Shown: positions 1-5,024 of the stretch, in pieces
How positions within the stretch are numbered: the first letter of the stretch is position 1
Layout of the letters: each line of letters opens with the position of its first letter
Assembly (NCBI GenBank): GCA_002306005.1
Contig: DBRO01000004.1
Coordinates: forward strand, 1-6,284
Reading direction: 5' to 3'
Origin: Ruminococcus sp. UBA1366
GTDB lineage: Bacteria > Bacillota > Clostridia > Oscillospirales > Ruminococcaceae
Length of the DNA: 6,284 bases
Made by a program: the position numbers and the translations under genes
The notes under the pieces: generated by a model
Databases searched by the model: none
What the model was told of the DNA's origin: nothing
Seen by the model: only the letters and a program-made list of their open reading frames with translations

Positions 1-4
1 GGCG

Positions 5-13
5 TGTTATAAT
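5..13 (+). promoter_or_regulatory. Extended -10 promoter element of the ferritin gene
   Basis: TGT followed by TATAAT (8-13) matches the extended -10 consensus exactly. Transcription would start near base 20, about 54 bases before the ferritin start codon. The -35 box would lie outside the left edge of the window, so the promoter is only partly visible. No Fur-box-like or PerR-box-like sequence can be seen in the part present. Confidence 0.7.
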
Positions 14-24
14 AAGGTTGAAAA

Positions 25-43
25 GCAGGGAAACGTTCCCTGT
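25..43 (+). promoter_or_regulatory. 5'-leader stem-loop of ferritin mRNA
   Basis: CAGGGAA (26-32) and TTCCCTG (36-42) pair perfectly around a 3-base loop, and a G-U pair can extend the stem to 25 and 43. The hairpin sits almost at the predicted 5' end of the ferritin transcript and leaves the ribosome site at 61-67 free. A role in mRNA stability is the simplest reading; a protein-binding site is also possible. Confidence 0.45.
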
Positions 44-73
44 AATAGGAAACTGCAAAAAGGAGAGATTTTT

Positions 74-586
74 ATGCTGGACGCAAAAGTTATGAAACTG
101 CTCGATGAGCAATATAACAAGGAGCTTTATTCTTCTTATTTATATTTGAAGATTGCTGACTACTACAACGACCTTACTCTAATGGGCTACGCTAACTGGT
201 TTAATGTTCAGGCAAAGGAAGAGCTTGACCACGCGATGCTAATGCTGCAATATATGCAGAACAACAGCGGCAGAGCAACCTTCGCACAGGTAAATGCCGT
301 GGAGGATACCTTCACCGGAATAAAAGAACCGCTGGAGGCCGCGCTTGACCACGAAAAATTCATCACTGCTTCCATCAACACGATTTACGATGCGGCTTAT
401 ACGCTGAAAGATTACCGCACCATGCAATTCCTCGACTGGTTTATTAAAGAACAGGGTGAGGAAGAAACCAATGCCGACACACTGATTAAGAAAACTGAGC
501 TTTTCGGCACGGACAGCAAGGGCTTGTACATGCTTGATAATGAGCTTGCCACCCGCACCTATGCGCCGCCGTCCTTAGTTCTGTAA
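74..586 (+). CDS. ftnA: Bacterial non-haem ferritin (FtnA type)
   Basis: This cytosolic iron-storage protein forms a 24-subunit shell that oxidises Fe(II) and stores it as a ferric mineral. It has 170 residues, normal for the family. The ferroxidase ligands fall at the same numbers as in E. coli FtnA: E17, E50, H53, E94, Q127 and E130, plus Y24. The third-site acids E49, E126 and E129 are also present, so the enzyme should be fully active. No haem-binding methionine typical of bacterioferritin was recognised. The start is supported by AGGAGAG at 61-67, six bases upstream. The gene is monocistronic, with its own promoter and terminator. Together with the superoxide reductase and thioredoxin genes nearby it fits an oxygen- and iron-stress role for an anaerobe. 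Confidence 0.96.
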   Translation: MLDAKVMKLLDEQYNKELYSSYLYLKIADYYNDLTLMGYANWFNVQAKEELDHAMLMLQYMQNNSGRATFAQVNAVEDTFTGIKEPLEAALDHEKFITASINTIYDAAYTLKDYRTMQFLDWFIKEQGEEETNADTLIKKTELFGTDSKGLYMLDNELATRTYAPPSLVL

Positions 587-592
587 GAAAAA

Positions 593-629
593 GGGGTATG
601 TTCGCGATACGAACATGCCCTGTTTTTTT
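593..629 (+). terminator. Intrinsic terminator after ferritin
   Basis: GGGTATGTTCG (594-604) pairs with CGAACATGCCC (610-620), eleven pairs including one G-U, around a 5-base loop. Seven T residues follow at 623-629. It starts 7 bases after the ferritin stop codon, so ferritin is transcribed alone. Confidence 0.93.
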
Positions 630-644
630 ACGAAAACGATGTTA

Positions 645-680
645 ATTGCAAATTAATAATTAAAACGTTATTGCAAATTA
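645..680 (+). repeat. 11-bp direct repeat overlapping the ptsI -35 box
   Basis: ATTGCAAATTA occurs at 645-655 and again at 670-680, offset 25 bp. The first copy lies inside a perfect dyad, TTAATT-GCA-AATTAA (642-656). The second copy contains the -35 hexamer of the ptsI promoter. The arrangement resembles a pair of repressor or activator sites, but the region is very A/T-rich, so a chance repeat cannot be excluded. Confidence 0.4.
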
Positions 681-699
681 TAATAATTCATGGTATAAT
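671..699 (+). promoter_or_regulatory. Sigma-A promoter for ptsI
   Basis: TTGCAA (671-676) is followed by a 17-base spacer and TATAAT (694-699), with a TG one base before the -10, making it an extended -10 promoter. The transcript would start near 706 and carry a leader of about 95 bases to the ptsI start at 800. Confidence 0.75.
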
Positions 700-799
700 A
701 TATGCAAGAAATAAAGTTTCAATCCATAATAATTTGTAAAATATGATGAATCGACAAGCTTCATGCCACATCGGCTGTTTCGCAAAGGAGGTGCGGACG

Positions 800-1768
800 A
801 TGATCATTCTTCAAGGAAAAAGTGTTTACGGCGCGGTGAAATCCGGAACCATTACCGTTTACAAGCGCTGCCGGTTGCACGTTACAAAAAAGTTCACAAC
901 GGATACCGATGGAGAACTGCTGCGCTTTGAAAGCGCGAAAAATTCCGCACTGGCGGAAATCCGCGCACTGTACGAACGGACACTCAGCGAAATTGGCGAG
1001 GAAAATGCAGATATTTTTACCATCCACATGGCATTGCTCCGCGATCCGGACTACAACGCCGCCGTCAACGGTATCATCCGGCAGGAACGTGTGAACGCAG
1101 AATATGCCGTTGCCGCCACCGCACATGAGCTGGCAAAAAAATTCTCCCGCATTAAGCAGGACTACATGAAGGAACGCTATGCGGATGTGGCAGACGTTTC
1201 TGATCGGATTCTGCGCTTTTTAGTCAGCGGAAGCGAAGAAAAGCTACCCTCAAGCCAAAATGTGATTCTGTATGCCGACGAACTTGTGCCAAGCGAAATA
1301 CTGGAAATTGACCGAACCAAAATCAATGCGTTCATTACAGAATTTGGTTCCACTGCCTCCCATGCGGCTATTTTGGCACGCAATATGGGACTGCCCGCCG
1401 TTGTTGGCACCGGTACGCTGGATGAGGACAAAATCAACGGGCATTTTGCGATTGTGGACGGGTTCTCCGGCACGGTGTATATTGATCCGGACGAACCGAC
1501 CATGGCTGCCATGCAGCGTAAAAAAATGCCGAAGCCGAAAAAAAAGCACAGCTCTGTGCGCTTTCCGGCGCGGAAAATATTACGCTTTGCGGCAAAAAAA
1601 TTGAACTGCTTGCCAACATTTGCAGCCAGGAGGAAGTCACACAAGTGTTGGAAAACGACGGCGGCGGCATCGGGCTGTTCCGCAGCGAGTTTCTGTATAT
1701 TCAACACCATGGTTATCCGGACGAAGAAACCCAATTTACCGCATACCGCCGTGTGCTGGATGCTATGA
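800..1768 (+). CDS. ptsI: Enzyme I, N-terminal fragment (HPr-binding and phospho-histidine domain)
   Basis: Read without correction, this frame gives 322 residues. About the first 242 are genuine enzyme I: the start MIILQGKSV, the helical HPr-binding part, and the phospho-histidine segment GSTASHAAILAR with H188, followed by GLPAVVGTG. The segment departs from the usual G-G-x-T-S-H pattern, having S and A in place of the second G and the T. After the A tract at 1520-1526 the frame runs about 80 residues out of phase in a lysine/arginine-rich stretch with no family resemblance, to a stop at 1766-1768. On its own this product would lack the PEP-binding domain and could not be phosphorylated by PEP. 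Confidence 0.7.
   Translation: MIILQGKSVYGAVKSGTITVYKRCRLHVTKKFTTDTDGELLRFESAKNSALAEIRALYERTLSEIGEENADIFTIHMALLRDPDYNAAVNGIIRQERVNAEYAVAATAHELAKKFSRIKQDYMKERYADVADVSDRILRFLVSGSEEKLPSSQNVILYADELVPSEILEIDRTKINAFITEFGSTASHAAILARNMGLPAVVGTGTLDEDKINGHFAIVDGFSGTVYIDPDEPTMAAMQRKKMPKPKKKHSSVRFPARKILRFAAKKLNCLPTFAARRKSHKCWKTTAAASGCSAASFCIFNTMVIRTKKPNLPHTAVCWML
1520..1576 (+). other. Frameshift site in ptsI: A7 and A8 tracts, A AAA AAG heptamer and two stem-loops
   Basis: Seven A residues (1520-1526) and eight A residues (1538-1545) lie 11 bases apart where the reading frame changes by -1. Adding one A to either tract restores enzyme I. Frame 1 between the tracts reads as an Ala/Glu/Lys helix (NAEAEKK), as expected for the linker, whereas frame 2 gives MPKPKKK. 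That favours loss of an A at 1520-1526. In the upstream frame, 1540-1546 reads A AAA AAG, the classic -1 slippery heptamer in the correct phase. GCACAG/CTGTGC (1546-1559) and TTTCCG/CGGAAA (1562-1576) can fold just downstream. No convincing upstream Shine-Dalgarno stimulator is seen. Confidence 0.6.
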
Positions 1769-2487
1769 CAGGCAGGCGGGTCGTGATCCGCACGTTTGAT
1801 CTGGGCGGAGATAAAAACATTCCCGGTATGAGTGGCGCAAAGGAAGAAAACCCTGCGCTGGGTTGCCGGGCAATCCGGCTCTGCCTTGCCAAACCACAGC
1901 TGTTTAAAATCCAACTGCGTGCTTTATGCCGTGCCTCTGTTTATGGAAATCTTTCGATCATTTTTCCCATGGTGGTGTGTACGGAGGAAGTTCGCCGGGC
2001 AAAGGCGCTGCTGCACGAAGCCATGGATGAACTGCGCGCACAAGGAATTCCATTTAACGAAAACCTGCCCGTCGGACTGATGCTGGAAACGCCCGCTGCA
2101 ATGATGATCAGCGATATCCTTGCGCAGGAAGCAGACTTCTTCAGCATTGGCACCAACGACCTCACACAGTATGCACTTGCCGCAGACCGTCATAATCCTG
2201 CCGTCAACGACATTTACGACGCCCAACATCCTGCGGTAATCCGTATGATAAAACTTGCTGTCAGTGCGCTCCACAGGGTGGGAAAGCCCGTCAATCTTTG
2301 CGGCGAACTTGCCGCTGATACGGAACTCACTGCCACCTTCCTCGCACTGGGCGTGGACGGACTTTCTGTTCCGCCGGATATGATTCTGCCCGTCCGGCAG
2401 GCAATCCGCAACACAAATGTGGATCAGATTCGCCCCGAAGTAGTGAAAAAATACTGTGTCAACAGCTGTCTGCCAAACCCATTGTGA
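1645..2487 (+). CDS. ptsI: Enzyme I, C-terminal fragment (PEP-binding TIM-barrel domain)
   Basis: This frame holds the PEP-binding and dimerisation domain. It has GIGLFRSEF and RTFDLGGDK (phosphate-binding arginines), LETPAA, the signature FFSIGTNDLTQ (Mg/PEP ligands) and NLCGELAAD with the catalytic cysteine. Homology extends upstream of 1645 to about 1525 in the same frame (for example KKIELLANI), where a TAA at 1519-1521 closes it. That shows it is the rear part of one gene rather than a separate one. GTG at 1645 has AGGAGG at 1628-1633, 11 bases upstream, so internal initiation is conceivable. Such a product would miss the first strand of the barrel. Confidence 0.72.
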   Translation: MLENDGGGIGLFRSEFLYIQHHGYPDEETQFTAYRRVLDAMTGRRVVIRTFDLGGDKNIPGMSGAKEENPALGCRAIRLCLAKPQLFKIQLRALCRASVYGNLSIIFPMVVCTEEVRRAKALLHEAMDELRAQGIPFNENLPVGLMLETPAAMMISDILAQEADFFSIGTNDLTQYALAADRHNPAVNDIYDAQHPAVIRMIKLAVSALHRVGKPVNLCGELAADTELTATFLALGVDGLSVPPDMILPVRQAIRNTNVDQIRPEVVKKYCVNSCLPNPL

Positions 2488-2546
2488 TATTGCACTGTTT
2501 TCATGATGATTATATGCAAATCATAAGCGTTTTACATAAAAAACAT

Positions 2547-2558
2547 TAAGACATCTTA
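2547..2558. repeat. Small dyad upstream of the 2567 promoter
   Basis: TAAGA-CA-TCTTA is a perfect inverted repeat ending 8 bases before the -35 box of the following promoter. Its place fits a regulator site, but it is short and in A/T-rich DNA, so the call is tentative. Confidence 0.25.
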
Positions 2559-2566
2559 GCACGGCA

Positions 2567-2595
2567 TTGACAAGTTTTTTCCCAAACGCTATAAT
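2567..2595 (+). promoter_or_regulatory. Full-consensus sigma-A promoter ahead of the kinase leader
   Basis: TTGACA (2567-2572), a 17-base spacer and TATAAT (2590-2595) match the consensus at every position. Transcription should start near 2602, about 168 bases before the kinase start codon at 2770. It is the strongest promoter in the window by sequence. Confidence 0.85.
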
Positions 2596-2601
2596 AAATG
2601 C

Positions 2602-2717
2602 GTATTGTTACGTAAAAAAACTAACCGACAGCGCTTTTTCTGACGGTTACAAAATTCAATCATTCATAACGCAAAGCAAAGATGCTTTCATCCTACGGGA
2701 TGATAGCATCTTTTTTT
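2602..2717 (+). ncRNA. Structured short transcript: attenuated leader or small RNA
   Basis: From the predicted start near 2602 to the terminator at 2717 the RNA would be about 115 bases. It has two hairpins. The first pairs TAACCG-A-CAG (2622-2631) with CTG-A-CGGTTA (2640-2649), one A-A mismatch, around an 8-base T-rich loop; the second is the terminator. The frame covering it (2567-2752) overlaps both promoter and terminator and has no ribosome site, so it is unlikely to be coding. No other convincing promoter lies between 2717 and the kinase gene, so the kinase probably depends on read-through. The RNA matches no riboswitch class I recognise. Confidence 0.45.
2679..2717 (+). terminator. Strong intrinsic terminator 52 bases before the kinase gene
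   Basis: AAGATGCT-T-TCATCC (2679-2693) pairs with GGATGA-T-AGCATCTT (2698-2712), fifteen positions with one T-T mismatch, around a TACG tetraloop. Seven T residues (2711-2717) follow. It could also end read-through from ptsI, which has no clear terminator of its own. A weak competing hairpin, AAAGC (2673-2677) with GCTTT (2684-2688), overlaps its 5' arm. Confidence 0.9.
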
Positions 2718-2769
2718 GTTTGCAATTCTCAAGAAGTCCCTGCAAATTATGAGGAAAGGAAGGCTTTCT

Positions 2770-3780
2770 ATGACGCTCTCCGGCACGGATTATTCCGACC
2801 CCCTGGAAGAACTTGTGCATGATCATATTGCGCACCTGTATGGTTATCACGGAAAAATGACCGTACAGCGGATTGGACACGCCCCGCACAACGTATTTCT
2901 GTTAAATATGTGCCGTACCAAGCGGATTATGAAAGTCCTTTCCACACAACAATATACCCCTTCCCAAATGAAAGCCGAAGCACTTTGGATGGAACAGCTC
3001 AAGCGCTCTGCCACGCTCAATCTGCCAAAAGTCATTGCCGGATTGGATGGCGAACCGGTACAGCAATTGATTTTGCCAGATAACAGCGAAACTTATAACT
3101 GCGTAATGTACTCCTACTTATTGGGAAATGCCGGCAAAAAACTGCAAGGAAATGATTTGCTGAAAAAAATGATTGCGCTGGGCAGAATTACCGCTGCGCT
3201 ACATAACTATGTCGTCATTCATAACATCCATACCGACCGTCCGGAGTGGAATTTTGATACCCTGCTGGGCAAAAACAGCCGCAAGGGCAACTGGCGAGAT
3301 TTCCCCGGGCTGGACAGTGAAAATAAAACCGTCGTGCAATCCGCCTGTGATAGAATTCAAAAGCGTGTTACAGCCTATGGACGCGGCTTTGACCGCTTTG
3401 GATTGATTCATGCGGATCTGCAATTTTCCAACCTGATTATTCGCGGAAACAGCCTACAAGTCGTGGACTTTGACGACTGCGGCTACGGCTGGTTTCTCTA
3501 TGATTTGGGCAGCAGTCTGTGCGCGTTTGATACCCTGCACAACGAACTAACACAAGCTTGGCTAACCGGCTATCGGGATATCCGTAACATCAGCCAAGAA
3601 GACATTGCGGAAATTCCAACTTTTATTTTAATGCGCCGTATCGTTGCCATGGGAGAATTCGCTGCGGGAACCCTTACCGGTATGCCGGAAGATTTTTTAC
3701 CGGAGCAGTTTTTGTCCGTAACCCTTTCGCTTTGCCAGGCGTATTTAGCAGAAGACCACGCCGCCAGTTTCGTAATATAG
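2770..3780 (+). CDS. Phosphotransferase of the APH/choline-kinase fold, substrate unknown
   Basis: A 336-residue cytosolic kinase-like protein. The catalytic loop is H214-A-D216-L-Q-F-S-N221, the HxDxxxxN motif of the APH family. The metal-binding segment VVDFDDCGYG has D233, and YDLGSSL follows as in many family members. In the small lobe, KRIMK with K55 is the likely ATP-contacting lysine and E70 or E75 its partner. No signal peptide or membrane segment is present. The start at 2770 is preceded by the purine-rich GGAAAGGAAGG (2752-2762); an upstream ATG at 2716 would fall inside the terminator. The family includes antibiotic kinases, choline, homoserine and methylthioribose kinases and SrkA-like protein kinases. 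Nothing here singles out the substrate, and resistance should not be assumed. Confidence 0.85.
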   Translation: MTLSGTDYSDPLEELVHDHIAHLYGYHGKMTVQRIGHAPHNVFLLNMCRTKRIMKVLSTQQYTPSQMKAEALWMEQLKRSATLNLPKVIAGLDGEPVQQLILPDNSETYNCVMYSYLLGNAGKKLQGNDLLKKMIALGRITAALHNYVVIHNIHTDRPEWNFDTLLGKNSRKGNWRDFPGLDSENKTVVQSACDRIQKRVTAYGRGFDRFGLIHADLQFSNLIIRGNSLQVVDFDDCGYGWFLYDLGSSLCAFDTLHNELTQAWLTGYRDIRNISQEDIAEIPTFILMRRIVAMGEFAAGTLTGMPEDFLPEQFLSVTLSLCQAYLAEDHAASFVI

Positions 3781-3815
3781 CCCATCAGAAAATCTGGATT
3801 TATCGAAATATTATG

Positions 3816-3840
3816 ATTTTCCGGAAAATTGTGATTTTCC
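3816..3840. repeat. Palindrome plus third half-site next to the pduL -35 box
   Basis: ATTTTCC-GGAAAAT (3816-3829) is a perfect 14-bp palindrome, and a third copy of ATTTTCC (3834-3840) abuts the -35 box at 3841. In RNA, GGAAAAT (3823-3829) can also pair with the third copy around a 4-base loop. A tandem operator is the most likely use. As a terminator for the kinase gene it would be poor, having no T tract. Confidence 0.45.
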
Positions 3841-3869
3841 TTGACCTTTGTTGCAATTTATAGTAGAAT
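3841..3869 (+). promoter_or_regulatory. Sigma-A promoter for pduL
   Basis: TTGACC (3841-3846), a 17-base spacer and TAGAAT (3864-3869), each one base off consensus. Transcription would begin near 3876, giving a leader of about 84 bases before pduL. Confidence 0.78.
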
Positions 3870-3882
3870 AGAAACAGAAAAC

Positions 3883-3935
3883 AGCCGGTTCCCCGAAGCT
3901 GACGTGCAAGCGCGGGGTTTTTGGTGTGTCCGGCT
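3883..3935 (+). promoter_or_regulatory. GC-rich folded leader of pduL
   Basis: AGCCGG (3883-3888) pairs with CCGGCT (3930-3935), enclosing CCCCG (3891-3895) paired with CGGGG (3913-3917). The inner stem has a 17-base loop and is followed directly by five T residues (3918-3922), so it could act as an attenuator. The outer stem ends 5 bases before the ribosome site AGAAAGGA (3941-3948). The nested fold in an otherwise A/T-rich gap suggests a regulatory RNA; it fits no riboswitch class I know by eye. Confidence 0.45.
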
Positions 3936-3959
3936 ATCATAGAAAGGATTGGATTTGTT

Positions 3960-4544
3960 ATGTCTAAAGAATTTATCGTTGAAACTTCCGCCCGCCACGT
4001 CCACGTTACGCAGGAGCATTTAGAAATCCTGTTTGGCAAGGGTGCGAAACTAACGCCGAAAAAAGATCTTTCCCAGCCCGGACAATACGCTGCTGAGGAG
4101 CGCGTAACAATTGTCGGCCCGAAAAAATCCCTTGCGAACGTTTCAATTTTAGGACCGGTTCGTCCGGCAACACAAGTGGAGCTTTCTGCCACCGATGCGC
4201 GTGGAATTGGCATTACCGCCCCCATTCGGGAATCCGGTGACATTGCCGGCTCTGCGCCATGTAAGATTATCGGACCTGCTGGAGAAATCGACATTGAACA
4301 AGGTGTGATTATCGCAAAGCGGCACATTCACCTCACGCCGGAGGATGCGGAAGAACTCGGCGTACAAGACAAGGAAATCGTCAGTGTACTGGTGAAAAGT
4401 GAAGAGCGTTCCGCCGTACTTATGGATACCGTTGTGCGCGTGAGTACAAAATTCGCTCGCGCCATGCACATTGATACCGATGAATCCAACGCCGTCGGCG
4501 CTGGCAGAAACCAGATGGGAATAATCGTCAAGCTGGATTTCTAA
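3960..4544 (+). CDS. pduL: PduL-type phosphate acyltransferase
   Basis: PduL swaps CoA and phosphate on short acyl groups (acyl-CoA + Pi to acyl-phosphate + CoA), feeding acetate or propionate kinase for ATP. The 194-residue protein has the two family metal-binding halves: ARHVHVT with H13 and H15, and KRHIHLT with H122 and H124, plus the late MHIDTDE segment with H170. The protein starts almost directly at the first metal motif, so the N-terminal encapsulation peptide of microcompartment PduL is absent. No shell-protein gene lies in the window, so a cytosolic role replacing Pta is likely. The start at 3960 has AGAAAGGA at 3941-3948; the ATG at 3921 would fall inside the leader fold. No acyl kinase gene is adjacent. 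Confidence 0.93.
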   Translation: MSKEFIVETSARHVHVTQEHLEILFGKGAKLTPKKDLSQPGQYAAEERVTIVGPKKSLANVSILGPVRPATQVELSATDARGIGITAPIRESGDIAGSAPCKIIGPAGEIDIEQGVIIAKRHIHLTPEDAEELGVQDKEIVSVLVKSEERSAVLMDTVVRVSTKFARAMHIDTDESNAVGAGRNQMGIIVKLDF

Positions 4545-4566
4545 TTCATCATCTGAATCATTCATC

Positions 4567-4607
4567 AAAAAAACAGGACTGTTGCTGATTTGCAACAGTC
4601 CTGTTTT
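4567..4607. terminator. Bidirectional terminator between pduL and dfx
   Basis: ACAGGACTGTTGC (4573-4585) and GCAACAGTCCTGT (4592-4604) pair perfectly over 13 bases around a 6-base loop. An A run lies on the left and T residues on the right, so the hairpin has a U tail on both strands. It serves the convergent ends of pduL (stop 4544) and dfx (stop 4617). Confidence 0.95.
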
Positions 4608-4616
4608 ATGTAGCTA

Positions 4617-4991
4617 CTAGATTTCTGTTTTCCAAAGTCCGTGCAGATTGCAGTACGCATACACGGCAACCGGCTTGTCACCGGCAATTGCAAACACAGC
4701 CTTGGGCGCTTCGCCGGGCTTGAGCGCCTTGCGCTGTCCGCCGTTTTCAGTTTCGAGATAAATCCACTCAATGTAATGCTCTTCCGCCATCGGGTGCGGC
4801 ACTGAGCCGACTTCCACCGATACCGTATCGCCCTTCACTGTCACAACCGGCAGATGCTTTTCCGTTGCCGCCTCTGTGGTGTTGGGAATCAACTCCGTCA
4901 TCTTATCCCCGCAGCACGTCATCGGTGCACCGGAGGAAAACACCATTCCTGCGAGATTTCCGCAGTGCTTACAGACAAAAAACTTTGCCAT
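4617..4991 (-). CDS. dfx: Desulfoferrodoxin (superoxide reductase)
   Basis: Reduces superoxide to hydrogen peroxide in the cytosol without making oxygen, a hallmark of anaerobes. It has 124 residues. The N-terminal desulforedoxin domain carries C7, C10, C26 and C27 in the C-x2-C-x15-CC pattern for a rubredoxin-like iron. The catalytic domain has all Fe(His)4(Cys) ligands: EKH with H46, VPHPM with H66, EEHYIEW with H72, and YCNLHG with C114 and H117. The catalytic-loop lysine is K45. It is therefore a complete two-iron enzyme. The ATG at 4991 is preceded by AGGTAGG (on the minus strand, 5007-5001); a TTG seven codons upstream is less likely. It lies 33 bases after the Crp/Fnr-type regulator and probably shares its transcript. 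Confidence 0.95.
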   Translation of the reverse strand: MAKFFVCKHCGNLAGMVFSSGAPMTCCGDKMTELIPNTTEAATEKHLPVVTVKGDTVSVEVGSVPHPMAEEHYIEWIYLETENGGQRKALKPGEAPKAVFAIAGDKPVAVYAYCNLHGLWKTEI

Positions 4992-5024
4992 TTTACAAAA
5001 CCTACCTTTCAATTAAACCAAAAG

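Larger units (their letters stand above)
800..2487 (+). pseudogene. ptsI: PTS enzyme I (PEP-protein phosphotransferase), broken by one -1 frameshift
   Basis: Enzyme I takes phosphate from phosphoenolpyruvate onto a histidine and passes it to HPr, the first step of all PTS sugar uptake. With one corrected base the protein has 562 residues (E. coli 575). The phospho-histidine is then H188 and the active-site cysteine C501, against H189 and C502 in E. coli. This identical spacing shows that only a single base is out of place. The start at 800 is set by AAAGGAGGT (784-792); an in-frame ATG at 743 has no ribosome site. The frame is lost between 1520 and 1546 in an A-rich tract encoding the inter-domain linker, and no other stop or shift is seen. 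It could be a recent pseudogene, a homopolymer sequencing error, or a recoded gene. No HPr gene lies in the window. Confidence 0.88.

Noticed and set aside
678..692. PerR-like box upstream of ptsI
   Set aside because: The left half TTATAAT matches, but the right half fits only about three of seven positions; this is expected by chance in A/T-rich DNA.
743..799. Earlier ATG at 743 as the ptsI start, adding 19 residues
   Set aside because: No ribosome site precedes it, while a perfect AAAGGAGGT stands before 800, and the 800 start puts the active-site histidine at the family position.
1177..1914. Long antisense frame (245 codons) across ptsI
   Set aside because: It lies opposite a clearly conserved gene, spans its frameshift, has no ribosome site and encodes no recognisable protein; it is a shadow of ptsI codon usage.
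2497..2532. Hairpin ATGATT/AATCAT (2505-2523) as a ptsI terminator
   Set aside because: The stem is short, A/T-only apart from one pair, and lacks a proper T tract; the stronger candidate is 2679-2717.
2598..2615. Five-codon leader peptide (ATG CGT ATT GTT ACG TAA) as an attenuation signal
   Set aside because: The ATG lies upstream of the predicted transcript start and has no ribosome site, so it would not be translated.
2567..2752. Possible 61-residue protein between ptsI and the kinase gene
   Set aside because: Its TTG start is the -35 box itself and the frame runs through the terminator hairpin; there is no Shine-Dalgarno.
3800..4327. Antisense frame of 175 codons opposite pduL and its promoter
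   Set aside because: It covers the pduL promoter and conserved metal motifs on the other strand and shows no family features.
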